Assembly (NCBI RefSeq): GCF_004769635.1
Contig: NZ_RQGH01000026.1
Location: 744,001-808,000, forward strand
Length of the DNA stretch: 64,000 nucleotides
From: Leptospira jelokensis
Lineage (GTDB): Bacteria; Spirochaetota; Leptospiria; Leptospirales; Leptospiraceae
Direction: 5' to 3'
This document shows positions 1 to 7,065 of this stretch, one piece after another (positions within the stretch are counted from its first letter, which is position 1; each line of letters starts with the position of its first letter). The notes beneath the pieces are model-generated. The model worked only from the letters and a program-made list of their open reading frames with translations, had not been told where the DNA came from and did not search any database. Position numbers and translations under genes: made by a program.

Positions 1-453
1 ATTCTGATGTTACAAGGGATGATCCAATGGAAAAGTTTTGAAGATAAATCTTCTTTTGAAACATTTTTACGAATCAGCGACATTCGAATCACTTACAATA
101 GGCGATATTCCGGTAAAATAGACCAAGAATCAGTGTTAGATATTTTGTTATTTGATATTACCAATCCTAGATCTTTGGCTTATCAATTAGAACAAATCAA
201 TTCAGATTTACAATATCTACCTGGCAAAGATAAAAAGATTGTATACTCAGAAGACCGAGCAGCACTCCAATTATACACTCATTTTAAAATGAAAGATATT
301 TCTATTTTCTTTGAATCCGAATCTCCTCTAACGTCTGTGTCTGTTTGGTTAGAAGAATTACATGGATACTTGAGATTATTGTCTGATGCACTTTCAAGTC
401 GTTATTTCAATTATACGGAAGAACAAACTCGTATTGGTGATACAAATGGCTGA
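1..453 (+). CDS. Alpha-E domain protein, C-terminal part (5' end outside window)
   Basis: The reading frame is open from base 1 (codons Ile-Leu precede the first ATG at 7), so this is the last roughly 150 residues of a longer gene. The helical segment with LLFDITNPRSLAYQLEQI is typical of the alpha-E (DUF403) domain. That domain is usually encoded beside circularly permuted ATP-grasp proteins and transglutaminase-like proteins and is thought to belong to a peptide-bond or peptide-tag forming system. The stop codon overlaps the start of the next gene by 8 bp, so the two are translationally coupled. Whether the missing part is an ATP-grasp fusion cannot be told. The function is known only by family association. 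Confidence 0.75.
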   Translation: MLMLQGMIQWKSFEDKSSFETFLRISDIRITYNRRYSGKIDQESVLDILLFDITNPRSLAYQLEQINSDLQYLPGKDKKIVYSEDRAALQLYTHFKMKDISIFFESESPLTSVSVWLEELHGYLRLLSDALSSRYFNYTEEQTRIGDTNG

Positions 454-1327
454 TTTTCGAGTGATTCATAAAACCAAGTATAGTTATGATGATATGGTCG
501 CTTATTGTCACAATATGGCACACATGTACCCACTCACTACCAATCATCAAGATTGTTATCGAACTCATGTAACAGTGAATCCTAAACCTGTAGTTTCCTC
601 ATTTCGAAGAGACTACTTCGGTAACCAAGTTTTTCTATTTTCAGTTGAGGACCCCCATCGTTTTCTTGAAGTTGTTGTAGAATCAACAGTGAGAACACAT
701 CAAAGTTTTGATTTTGACTTAAGCAAATCGACACCTTGGGAAAATATTCAAAATTTAATTCACGAATCTTCCCTGGATGCTGATTTACAAGCGATCGAGT
801 TCCTTCAACCATCTCCTTTTATTCCTTCAAAACAATTGTATTTTGATTTTGTAAAATTTATTTTCACGGAAAATAAACCAGTTTTGCTTGGTGCACTGGA
901 ATTAACAAAATTTATATTTGAAAATTTCAAGTATGACCCGAAAGCCACAAATATTAATACACCACTAGAACAAGTGTTATTTGAGAAGAAAGGGGTTTGC
1001 CAAGATTTTTCTCATCTGATGATAGCCGCTTTACGATCGTTAAATATTCCATCACGTTATGTAAGTGGCTATTTAGAAACCTTTCCTCCACCTGGCACAC
1101 CTAAATTACAAGGGAGTGATGCTACTCATGCTTGGGTCTCAGTTTATTGTTCTACATTGGGTTGGTTTGATTTTGATCCAACAAATGGAAAACTCATTAC
1201 TGAAGAATACATCATCACTGCCATTGGTCGTGATTATTCAGATGTTTCTCCATTAAAAGGAATTTTGTTTGGTGGAGGTAAACACAAATTAAAAGTAGAA
1301 GTGGATGTGATCCGCGAGCAAATATGA
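446..1327 (+). CDS. Transglutaminase-like cysteine protease family protein
   Basis: 293 aa from the ATG at 446. A further 20 codons upstream stay open but lie wholly inside the alpha-E gene, so the ATG that overlaps its stop is preferred. The N-terminal beta domain (about residues 1-90) is the bacterial transglutaminase N-terminal type. The core carries the Cys-His-Asp triad: Cys185 in GVCQDFSH, His228 in ATHAWV and Asp244 in WFDFDPTN. The family hydrolyses or forms amide bonds, and it is commonly linked with alpha-E and ATP-grasp proteins, which matches the neighbour here. No signal peptide is visible, so it is probably cytoplasmic. The substrate is unknown. Confidence 0.88.
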   Translation: MADFRVIHKTKYSYDDMVAYCHNMAHMYPLTTNHQDCYRTHVTVNPKPVVSSFRRDYFGNQVFLFSVEDPHRFLEVVVESTVRTHQSFDFDLSKSTPWENIQNLIHESSLDADLQAIEFLQPSPFIPSKQLYFDFVKFIFTENKPVLLGALELTKFIFENFKYDPKATNINTPLEQVLFEKKGVCQDFSHLMIAALRSLNIPSRYVSGYLETFPPPGTPKLQGSDATHAWVSVYCSTLGWFDFDPTNGKLITEEYIITAIGRDYSDVSPLKGILFGGGKHKLKVEVDVIREQI

Positions 1328-1374
1328 ACTTTTGAAAAATAAATTCCACGATTTTCGGAAAGGAGATGCAAAAG

Positions 1375-1464
1375 GGAGTGAGTTGTGATAAGTGGAATGT
1401 ATTGGGTGGCGGGTCTAGTTCCCCACCCTCAATCGGGTGGGGATACAAATACCCATCGTGTACC
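1375..1464 (+). repeat. Dispersed GGGTGGGG-hairpin repeat, copy 1
   Basis: About 90 bp of non-coding DNA between the convergent transglutaminase and Spx/ArsC-like genes. It matches a second copy at 28387-28476 in the same orientation. The shared core runs TTGTGATA, 8 variable bases, GTATTGGGTGGCGGGT, a variable loop, then ATCGGGTGGGGATACAAATA and GTGTACC. In this copy CCCCACCC (1421-1428) pairs perfectly with GGGTGGGG (1435-1442). The upstream GGGTGGCGGG could pair with the same C-rich strand, giving alternative hairpins. Minus-strand reading frames through both copies encode similar proline-rich peptides, which is a by-product of the repeat. Confidence 0.75.
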
Positions 1465-1466
1465 CC

Positions 1467-1826
1467 CTAAACCCTCTCCCCCCATTCCTCTTCTTTAAAA
1501 CCCACCAAAAACCAACCATCACCCACCACAAAGGGTCTTTTCACCAAATTCCCGTTTGCCGAAAGTTCCTTATAAATTTGGTCTTCGCTAAGTTTACCTA
1601 ATTTTTCTTTCCAATTTCCCTCTCGGTAATCCTTTCCAGAAGTATTAAAGAGTCTTTTAATATCACCTAAGTATTGTTTGGCTTTTTTAAGCTCAGCAAC
1701 TGAGGGTGGAGTCTCTCGAATTGGGAGTTGTTCGAATTCTACTTTTTTTGACTTTAAATATTTGAGTGCATTTCGGCAGGTGCTACAGCCAGAATATTCG
1801 TAAACTTTCAGTTTGGATCGGCTCAT
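1467..1826 (-). CDS. Spx/ArsC-like thioredoxin-fold protein
   Basis: 119 aa. It has the ArsC/Spx/YffB fold signature: an N-terminal redox motif CSTC (residues 14-17) after a short beta strand, then a KYLKSKKVEF helix/strand unit and a C-terminal KRPFVV segment matching the family's conserved RP. Relatives include glutaredoxin-dependent arsenate reductases and the Spx-type regulators of Firmicutes. With no arsenic genes nearby, arsenate reduction is not specially supported. The presence of both cysteines of the CxxC motif leaves redox function plausible. It is convergent to the transglutaminase gene and divergent from murB, whose likely start is 50 bp away. Confidence 0.8.
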   Translation of the reverse strand: MSRSKLKVYEYSGCSTCRNALKYLKSKKVEFEQLPIRETPPSVAELKKAKQYLGDIKRLFNTSGKDYREGNWKEKLGKLSEDQIYKELSANGNLVKRPFVVGDGWFLVGFKEEEWGERV

Positions 1827-1876
1827 ACGACTGATTTTCTTACTTACGATTTTTGCGGAAACTTTTTATTGGAACT

Positions 1877-2971
1877 ATGTTGGTCCAAAACAATGTCCCA
1901 TTGGCGCCGCTCACCTCCTTTCGTTTGGGAGGGGAGGCAAAATTTTTGATCGCAATCAAAACCATAGAAGACTTAAAAAATGCGATTCAATTTTGCCAAA
2001 CGGAATCACATCCCTTCCTCATTCTTGGTGGTGGATCCAATACTATTTTTAGAGACACAGGATTTGATGGAGTAGTGTTTTTAATACAGATCCCAGGGAT
2101 AAGATGTATAAACGCCAATGAAAACGAAGTCATTTATGAAGTGGGTGCAGGTGTCACTTGGGATCAATTTGTGGAATATACCGTAAAACAAGGATTAACT
2201 GGAATTGAATGTCTCTCAGGAATCCCAGGATCTGTTGGTGCCTCACCGATTCAGAACATTGGTGCTTATGGGCAAGAAATCAAAGATTCCATAATCAGTG
2301 TGCAATGTTTAGATGACCAAGGCAATTTAAACACGATATCAAATCAGGAATGTAATTTTACTTATCGAAATAGTGAATTTAAGTCAGGAAAATTGAAACA
2401 ATCTATTGTAACATCAGTTACGTTTCGCCTGTCCAAAATTTTAGAGCCTTGTTTAGAATATCCGGAAGTGAAAAAAATTTGGAATTCGATAACAATGGGT
2501 AATCCTCAATCACAGACAAATGCACAAACACAATTCGAAGACCGAACGTTTCAAATCAATTCCCTCCGTGAACTGATAATTGGACTGAGGAAAAAAAAAT
2601 CGATGGTGCTTGATGAAAACGATCCCAACACACGTTCCGCTGGATCTTTTTTTACAAACCCCATCATTTCAAAACAAGAAACGGATACCTTTCTCTCTTT
2701 GACTCAAAAGTTGAATTTGCCGAACCCACCGATCTTTGATGAAAAAAATGGTATGAAGAAACTTTCTGCCGCTTGGCTTATCGAACATTCTGGAATCAAA
2801 AAAGGGGACATTTATCCTGGTGGTGTGGGTATCTCTACGAACCATTGTTTGGGTCTAATGAATATAAAGGGAACTACGAGCGCATTATTGGCAATGGCAG
2901 AATCGATCCAGAAACGTGTTTACGAAACATTTTCGATCCAATTGGAAATAGAACCTGTGATCAGACCATAA
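1877..2971 (+). CDS. murB: UDP-N-acetylenolpyruvoylglucosamine reductase (MurB)
   Basis: 364 aa from the ATG at 1877, giving an N-terminus ending in PLTSFRLGG, as in MurB. A TTG at 1853 would add eight residues and lacks a ribosome binding site. It carries out NADPH-dependent reduction of UDP-GlcNAc-enolpyruvate to UDP-MurNAc, an FAD-bound cytoplasmic step of peptidoglycan synthesis. Seen motifs: FAD-binding LGGGSNTIF and SGIPGSVGASPIQNIGAYG, catalytic Arg in TYRNSEF, the proton-donor Ser in RSAGSFFTNP (about residue 257) and the C-terminal Glu in LEIEP. Length and the inserted segment around residues 200-235 suggest a type I enzyme. It lies 45 bp upstream of mltG, so a cell-wall operon is likely. 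Confidence 0.95.
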   Translation: MLVQNNVPLAPLTSFRLGGEAKFLIAIKTIEDLKNAIQFCQTESHPFLILGGGSNTIFRDTGFDGVVFLIQIPGIRCINANENEVIYEVGAGVTWDQFVEYTVKQGLTGIECLSGIPGSVGASPIQNIGAYGQEIKDSIISVQCLDDQGNLNTISNQECNFTYRNSEFKSGKLKQSIVTSVTFRLSKILEPCLEYPEVKKIWNSITMGNPQSQTNAQTQFEDRTFQINSLRELIIGLRKKKSMVLDENDPNTRSAGSFFTNPIISKQETDTFLSLTQKLNLPNPPIFDEKNGMKKLSAAWLIEHSGIKKGDIYPGGVGISTNHCLGLMNIKGTTSALLAMAESIQKRVYETFSIQLEIEPVIRP

Positions 2972-3016
2972 AAAAGATTTGGTAATTGTCGATAGATTGG
3001 GAAGGATGGGGATGGA

Positions 3017-4039
3017 ATGAACTCAAAAGTAAAAAAATACCTGATACTTTCAGGATTGGCGGTAACGCTGTTATTTGTATTGGCGCTCATCAGTTTTTTT
3101 GTAGTTGATGAAATCAAAGGTGGAGCAGTCGGTGATGGCCAAAATAAATACGAACTCATCATCGATCCAGGTGAACCCTCTTCAAGTGTCGTACGCGAGT
3201 TAGCTGCTGCTGGGATGATCAAATCCAGTGTTTATTTTAATTACCTGATCAAGTTTACAAGAGCGGGAAATAAAATCAAACAAGGTGTCTACGACATCAA
3301 TGATGGAATGAGTTCCAGAAAAATCCTGGATGTGATCATTTCAGGGAAAGTAAAACTTGTTACATTTACGGTTCCTGAAGGATACAACAATCGACAGATT
3401 GGTGATCTATTAGTTACAAAAAAACTTTCCCCATCGAGAGAAGAATTTTTAAAAGTGGCACAAAGCCCTGCATTACTCACCAAATACAATATCCCAGCAA
3501 AAACCTTAGAAGGGTATTTATTTCCAGAGACATATTCTGTTCCGTTAAATTATCCTTTAGAACGTATCACAGAAATGATGATCAAACGTTTTTATAAAAA
3601 ACTAGAAACCATTTCAGAAGCAAAAGATATCAAACCAGCTGATTTACACTTTCGTGTTGTGCTTGCTTCTATTGTAGAAAGAGAAGCAGTCAGAAAAGAA
3701 GAAAGGCCTATGATGGCAGGAGTTTTTCTGACACGTATCGAAAAGAATATCAATTTAGAATCCTGTGCCACCATACAATATTTATTCGATAAACCAAAAA
3801 AGCGATTATTTGAATCCGATTTGAAAATTGTGTCACCGTATAACACATACATCAACGGAGGTTGGCCTCCTGGCCCTATCTCAAATCCAGGTTTACCAGC
3901 TTTAGAAGCTTCGTTTCGACCAATGAAATCCGATAAGTTGTTTTTTCTTTTGAAACCCGATGGCTCTCATTACTTTTCTTCAACATTCAAAGAACATTTA
4001 GAAGCAAAAAAGAAATTCATCGATGTTTTATACCAATAA
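3017..4039 (+). CDS. mltG: Endolytic murein transglycosylase MltG (YceG-like)
   Basis: 340 aa. It has one N-terminal membrane segment (about residues 8-30), then a LysM-like subdomain, then the YceG catalytic domain. The catalytic Glu221 sits in LASIVEREA, followed by the family motifs SPYNTYINGGWPPGPISNPG and a C-terminal FLLKPDGSHYFS. MltG cleaves nascent glycan strands at the inner membrane and is thought to terminate glycan chain growth. The start ATG follows GGGGATGG. Placement after murB fits peptidoglycan assembly. Confidence 0.93.
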   Translation: MNSKVKKYLILSGLAVTLLFVLALISFFVVDEIKGGAVGDGQNKYELIIDPGEPSSSVVRELAAAGMIKSSVYFNYLIKFTRAGNKIKQGVYDINDGMSSRKILDVIISGKVKLVTFTVPEGYNNRQIGDLLVTKKLSPSREEFLKVAQSPALLTKYNIPAKTLEGYLFPETYSVPLNYPLERITEMMIKRFYKKLETISEAKDIKPADLHFRVVLASIVEREAVRKEERPMMAGVFLTRIEKNINLESCATIQYLFDKPKKRLFESDLKIVSPYNTYINGGWPPGPISNPGLPALEASFRPMKSDKLFFLLKPDGSHYFSSTFKEHLEAKKKFIDVLYQ

Positions 4040-4093
4040 ATTCCATTCAAAAATGAATGTATAGTTAGCAGGTAATCACAACGGGAATTAAAA

Positions 4094-4351
4094 ATGAACG
4101 AAAATATTGTCGAACTCAACATTGCAATTGGTGGGATCTCCAAAGAACTTTTGGATGTACAAAAGGCTTTGGATGCCTACCGCGAAAAACAAAAACGCAA
4201 AGAAGCAATCGATGAGGAAGCCATCACCTTTGTGACAAAAGCCGAAAAAGTCATTGAAAAAGCAGAGTCAGGCGAATTGCAATTAACGCCTGACCAGATC
4301 CGCCGAATCAAAAGTAACCTTGTAAAAATTCTAAACCGTTTGCAGGTTTAA
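4094..4351 (+). CDS. Small charged helical protein of unknown function
   Basis: 85 aa, highly charged (Lys/Glu rich) and predicted by eye to be almost wholly alpha-helical, with a likely coiled coil between residues 15 and 60. No signal peptide, cysteine or catalytic motif is visible. It sits 54 bp after mltG and could be cotranscribed with it. The ORF has neighbour-like codon use and starts ATGAACGAAAA shortly after a purine-rich stretch, so it is probably real. I do not recognise the family. Confidence 0.7.
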   Translation: MNENIVELNIAIGGISKELLDVQKALDAYREKQKRKEAIDEEAITFVTKAEKVIEKAESGELQLTPDQIRRIKSNLVKILNRLQV

Positions 4352-4389
4352 TTTTCTTTTAACGAAACCTTTACCAAACCTTCACTAGC

Positions 4390-4423
4390 TTGTCATCCCT
4401 CTGTAACAAATAAAGAACATAGT
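4390..4423 (+). promoter_or_regulatory. Pho-box-like operator and promoter of the beta-helix lipoprotein
   Basis: TTGTCAT (4390-4396), CCCT, CTGTAAC (4401-4407) is a 7-4-7 direct repeat with 11-bp periodicity. It matches the PhoB box pattern (CTGTCAT, four AT-rich bases, CTGT[A/C]A[C/T]) at 13 of 14 repeat positions. A weak -10-like CATAGT lies at 4418-4423, ten bases after the box, the usual geometry where PhoB replaces a -35. It lies about 105 bp upstream of the 4512 start. PhoB control in this organism is an inference. Confidence 0.6.
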
Positions 4424-4511
4424 TTTCATAGCTAGAGGGAGAATTTTAACGAATCCCTATCGGGAAGACCCGCTAGCAAAACAAATTCGAATTATTTCGA
4501 AAGAGGATACA

Positions 4512-6308
4512 ATGAAAAATTCATTCAAAAAAAGCCTGGTGGTTTTATCCATCGCGCTCATGGGATTCACAACTGTGAATTGCCCAGGAAAGAAAGACGA
4601 TAATACGGCTCTGCTATTGGCTGGATTATTCTTACTTAACCAACCAGAATACACTGTTATCTTAACTGGAACATTGCGAGGTGCAGATAACCTTCCGATG
4701 AAAGATGGAAAAGTTACGATTGCTGATGTTGCTGGCGGAGGTTTTCTGACAGGTGGTCAAGGTACGATATCTGATTTTACCACTTGTGTAACGGCCGGGG
4801 CGCCTCCAGCAAATGGAACTGCAGACGGAGAGTTTACGTTACTTTTTAAAACTCCATCATTAAGCGGAGTATTGGATTTCACTCCTAATGATGCTGCGTC
4901 TGCAACAAATGCTTCCTCTTGTTCCACGATAACTGGATTAGCTGCAAGCGATTTTACGAATGTAACAGGTCCAACAGGTCAGTTAGCTGTAAACCTAGAT
5001 CTAAATGATCGAAGTAATACAAGTCAAGTTTCTTTAAGCGGAAACACTGGGTATTCCATCACGGTGAAATCTATCAGCGTTTTTGTTAAAGGTGAATATA
5101 CACTGCAGAGTCCAACCGTTGGAGAAAACGTTTGTGATGGTGGTAGGTTGACTGGTAGTCCAGTCATTAAATCAGGTTCCATTTCAAGTTCTGAAACCTG
5201 GTCAGGTGGTATTTTATTACAAGGAACAGTTTTCGTTGAGTCCGGTGCAACGATTACAGTCACTCCAGGGACTGCCGTGTTTGGCCAGCGAGGATCTTCT
5301 ATCTTTTTCAAACGAGGTTCTAAATTGGTTTCAAATGGAACTGCAGCCGATCCTATTTGTTGGTCTTCCGCAAGCTCACTTGGATCTAGGTTTCCTGGAG
5401 ATTGGGGAGGTATTGTAACCATAGGTGACAGTGGAGCAACTCGAGCGTCCAACACTGAAGGAACCACTCCTCAAGGATACGGTGGGACGGGAAGTTTGCC
5501 AGGAACTAGCAATCTAGAAATGTCTTATACTATCATCGAATTTGGTGGAAATGAGGTAGCCCCAGGAGATGAATTGAACAACTTAAGTATGTATGCCTCA
5601 AACACTACATTAAATCATGTGCAAGCACACCGAGGTCTCGATGACCAGTTTGAAGCTTGGGGTGGAACTGGTGCTTGGTCTAATATCTTGGCAACAGGTG
5701 GTTTGGACGACGATTTAGATTTAGATGAAGGTTTTGGCGGATCTACTCTTGGTTCAGGAGCAACAATCACAAACTTTATTTCACACAAATACATTGCAGC
5801 ATGTGGTGGATCTGCTTCCACAGATCCTCATGGTTTAGAATGGGATGGAATTCACAGTGACGGTGGCGTCGCATGTAATTCTCCTTCTGCGCCATTGTTG
5901 GCTCGCTGTACTACTGTGACTCTCAATAAGTTCACTTTGATAGGTGCAGGAATCGCCGGAGGAACTGCTGGAAGAATTAGAGAAGGTGCGCAAGCGACGC
6001 TCACAAATGGAGTTGCTTATGGACATGCTTCAGGCTTCCGAGTAGATACTGCGACCGCTGTGACCGCAGCAACTGCAACAACAGTAAGAGGACAATCTGG
6101 GCAATCTACTACTGGAACTCTGAATACAGTGACATATGATATCACTTCTTTACCAATCACTTCCGATGGTGGAATCAATACTGAGTCAAATTGTGGGTTT
6201 GCGTCAACCAAACCTGATTACACTTTGAGGTCTGGATTCGCTGCTGGAATTGGTGGTGCAGCCGATGGGAAATGGTGGGAAAATTGGGCAGTCTTTAGAG
6301 CTCGATAA
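4512..6308 (+). CDS. Right-handed beta-helix type lipoprotein, probable partner of the TonB receptor
   Basis: 598 aa. Signal peptide with Leptospira-style lipobox ending TTVNC (Cys24), so it is an exported lipoprotein. From about residue 230 it carries the WGGIVTIGD, NTEGTTPQGYGG, IIEFGGNE, LDDQFEAWGG and GLDDDLDLDEG motifs. I know these motifs from a family of long beta-helix proteins, often mis-named 'multidrug transporter' in databases, that sit next to TonB-dependent receptors in Bacteroidetes and some Proteobacteria. A GAGG ribosome binding site precedes the ATG. It shares a Pho-box-like upstream signal with the receptor at 7066. Role inferred: surface binding or processing of a phosphate-containing ligand delivered to the receptor. 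The substrate is not shown by the sequence. Confidence 0.75.
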   Translation: MKNSFKKSLVVLSIALMGFTTVNCPGKKDDNTALLLAGLFLLNQPEYTVILTGTLRGADNLPMKDGKVTIADVAGGGFLTGGQGTISDFTTCVTAGAPPANGTADGEFTLLFKTPSLSGVLDFTPNDAASATNASSCSTITGLAASDFTNVTGPTGQLAVNLDLNDRSNTSQVSLSGNTGYSITVKSISVFVKGEYTLQSPTVGENVCDGGRLTGSPVIKSGSISSSETWSGGILLQGTVFVESGATITVTPGTAVFGQRGSSIFFKRGSKLVSNGTAADPICWSSASSLGSRFPGDWGGIVTIGDSGATRASNTEGTTPQGYGGTGSLPGTSNLEMSYTIIEFGGNEVAPGDELNNLSMYASNTTLNHVQAHRGLDDQFEAWGGTGAWSNILATGGLDDDLDLDEGFGGSTLGSGATITNFISHKYIAACGGSASTDPHGLEWDGIHSDGGVACNSPSAPLLARCTTVTLNKFTLIGAGIAGGTAGRIREGAQATLTNGVAYGHASGFRVDTATAVTAATATTVRGQSGQSTTGTLNTVTYDITSLPITSDGGINTESNCGFASTKPDYTLRSGFAAGIGGAADGKWWENWAVFRAR

Positions 6309-6332
6309 TCACATCAAAGTGAATTAAAAAAT

Positions 6333-6366
6333 AAACCCTGGCAGAAATGCTGGGGTTTCCTATTTT
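6333..6366 (+). terminator. Rho-independent-like hairpin after the beta-helix lipoprotein
   Basis: AAACCCTGGCA (6333-6343) pairs with TGCTGGGGTTT (6348-6358) through 11 base pairs including two G-T wobbles, with loop GAAA, followed by CCTATTTTT. The next ATG is at 6373, so either it attenuates read-through into the small lipoprotein gene or that gene is expressed only by read-through. Confidence 0.7.
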
Positions 6367-6372
6367 TAGAAT

Positions 6373-6948
6373 ATGAAATCAAAAATTTTATTGTACATAG
6401 CAATCTTTATCACAATCAATCTTAATGTTTGCAAAGAAAATGATTGGCGAGATGATCCAAAATTTCAGAACAAAGAACAAAATACAAAATTATTAGAATC
6501 TCAAAAACTAATCCTCTCAAAGAAAAAGGAGAAATACGTTTTAGATCGCGGTTACAAATCTAAGAATGAGGCGATTGAAAACTTTCTTGCTGAAATCAAA
6601 ACATATCAGTTTCCAAAAAATGGCTTTATAAGCTGGGACGAACAACTTGAAATCATTTTTCCCAATACCTATGGTTTGGGAACAACTTTGGACCATACTC
6701 CATTAGATGAGTATCAAAAACTTTTGTCTTCCAGAGAAGCCGTTGCGATCGAATCAATTTACTCTATGATTTCTAGCGGTTTTAAAATAGAGTCAATCGA
6801 TTGGGAATCACCTAGAAGGCTCGGCCAAATCATTGGTCATAAACCAAAAGTCATGATCGTAACAAAGAAAGGTAAATTTGAAATCACACAAATTAAGATG
6901 GTGTATGATGTTGAAGGTAAGTTCATCGTGGGAGTGCTTGGCCCCTAA
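6373..6948 (+). CDS. Small lipoprotein of unknown function in the putative Pho locus
   Basis: 191 aa. The hydrophobic N-terminus ends in a lipobox-like LNVC (Cys20), so it is probably a lipoprotein. The body is a soluble alpha/beta protein with no motif I recognise. It sits between the beta-helix lipoprotein and the TonB receptor, only 64 bp after the former with a terminator-like hairpin in between. No independent promoter fits in the gap, so expression by partial read-through from the Pho-box promoter is likely. The ribosome binding site is weak. Confidence 0.65.
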   Translation: MKSKILLYIAIFITINLNVCKENDWRDDPKFQNKEQNTKLLESQKLILSKKKEKYVLDRGYKSKNEAIENFLAEIKTYQFPKNGFISWDEQLEIIFPNTYGLGTTLDHTPLDEYQKLLSSREAVAIESIYSMISSGFKIESIDWESPRRLGQIIGHKPKVMIVTKKGKFEITQIKMVYDVEGKFIVGVLGP

Positions 6949-6958
6949 CCCTGAATTT

Positions 6959-7003
6959 TTGTAACATGTTTGTAACAAATGATTCATGGTAACGTAACGT
7001 AAC
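6959..7003 (+). promoter_or_regulatory. Pho-box-like direct repeat upstream of the TonB receptor
   Basis: TTGTAAC (6959-6965), ATGT, TTGTAAC (6970-6976) is a perfect 7-bp direct repeat with 11-bp spacing, as in PhoB/PhoP sites. The GTAAC motif recurs at 6989, 6994 and 6999 as a triple tandem, and the copy at 6994 is in phase (22 bp) with the first two. The receptor start is at 7066. A similar site precedes the beta-helix lipoprotein at 4390. Regulator identity is inferred. Confidence 0.55.
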
Positions 7004-7044
7004 TCAAAGTCCTTTTCGTTTACCTAAGATCTTTCATTGAAAAG

Positions 7045-7063
7045 CTTGCCGATAACAGGCAAG
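7045..7063 (+). promoter_or_regulatory. Hairpin abutting the TonB receptor start codon
   Basis: CTTGCC (7045-7050) and GGCAAG (7058-7063) form a 6-bp GC-rich stem with a 7-base loop that ends two bases before the ATG at 7066. The stem contains the only purine-rich stretch near the start, so it could mask ribosome entry. The structure is seen; the function is inferred. Confidence 0.4.
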
Positions 7064-7065
7064 TT

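Noticed and set aside
1215..1448. 77-codon minus-strand ORF (YPHPIEGGELDPPPNT) matching another at 28284-28478.
   Set aside because: The similarity comes from the dispersed non-coding repeat they both cross; the rest of each ORF is antisense to real genes and no ribosome site is present.
1467..1826. True arsenate reductase.
   Set aside because: CxxC and fold fit the Spx/YffB side as well, and no arsenic transporter or repressor is near; left as family-level call.
5024..5467. 147-codon minus-strand ORF inside the beta-helix lipoprotein.
   Set aside because: Pure antisense of a well-supported gene, no start context, composition of a mirrored Gly/Thr/Ser-rich sequence.
6989..7003. Triple GTAAC as replication iterons or CRISPR-like unit.
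   Set aside because: Unit of 5 bp and only three copies; no origin genes or spacers; better explained as part of the Pho-box-like array.
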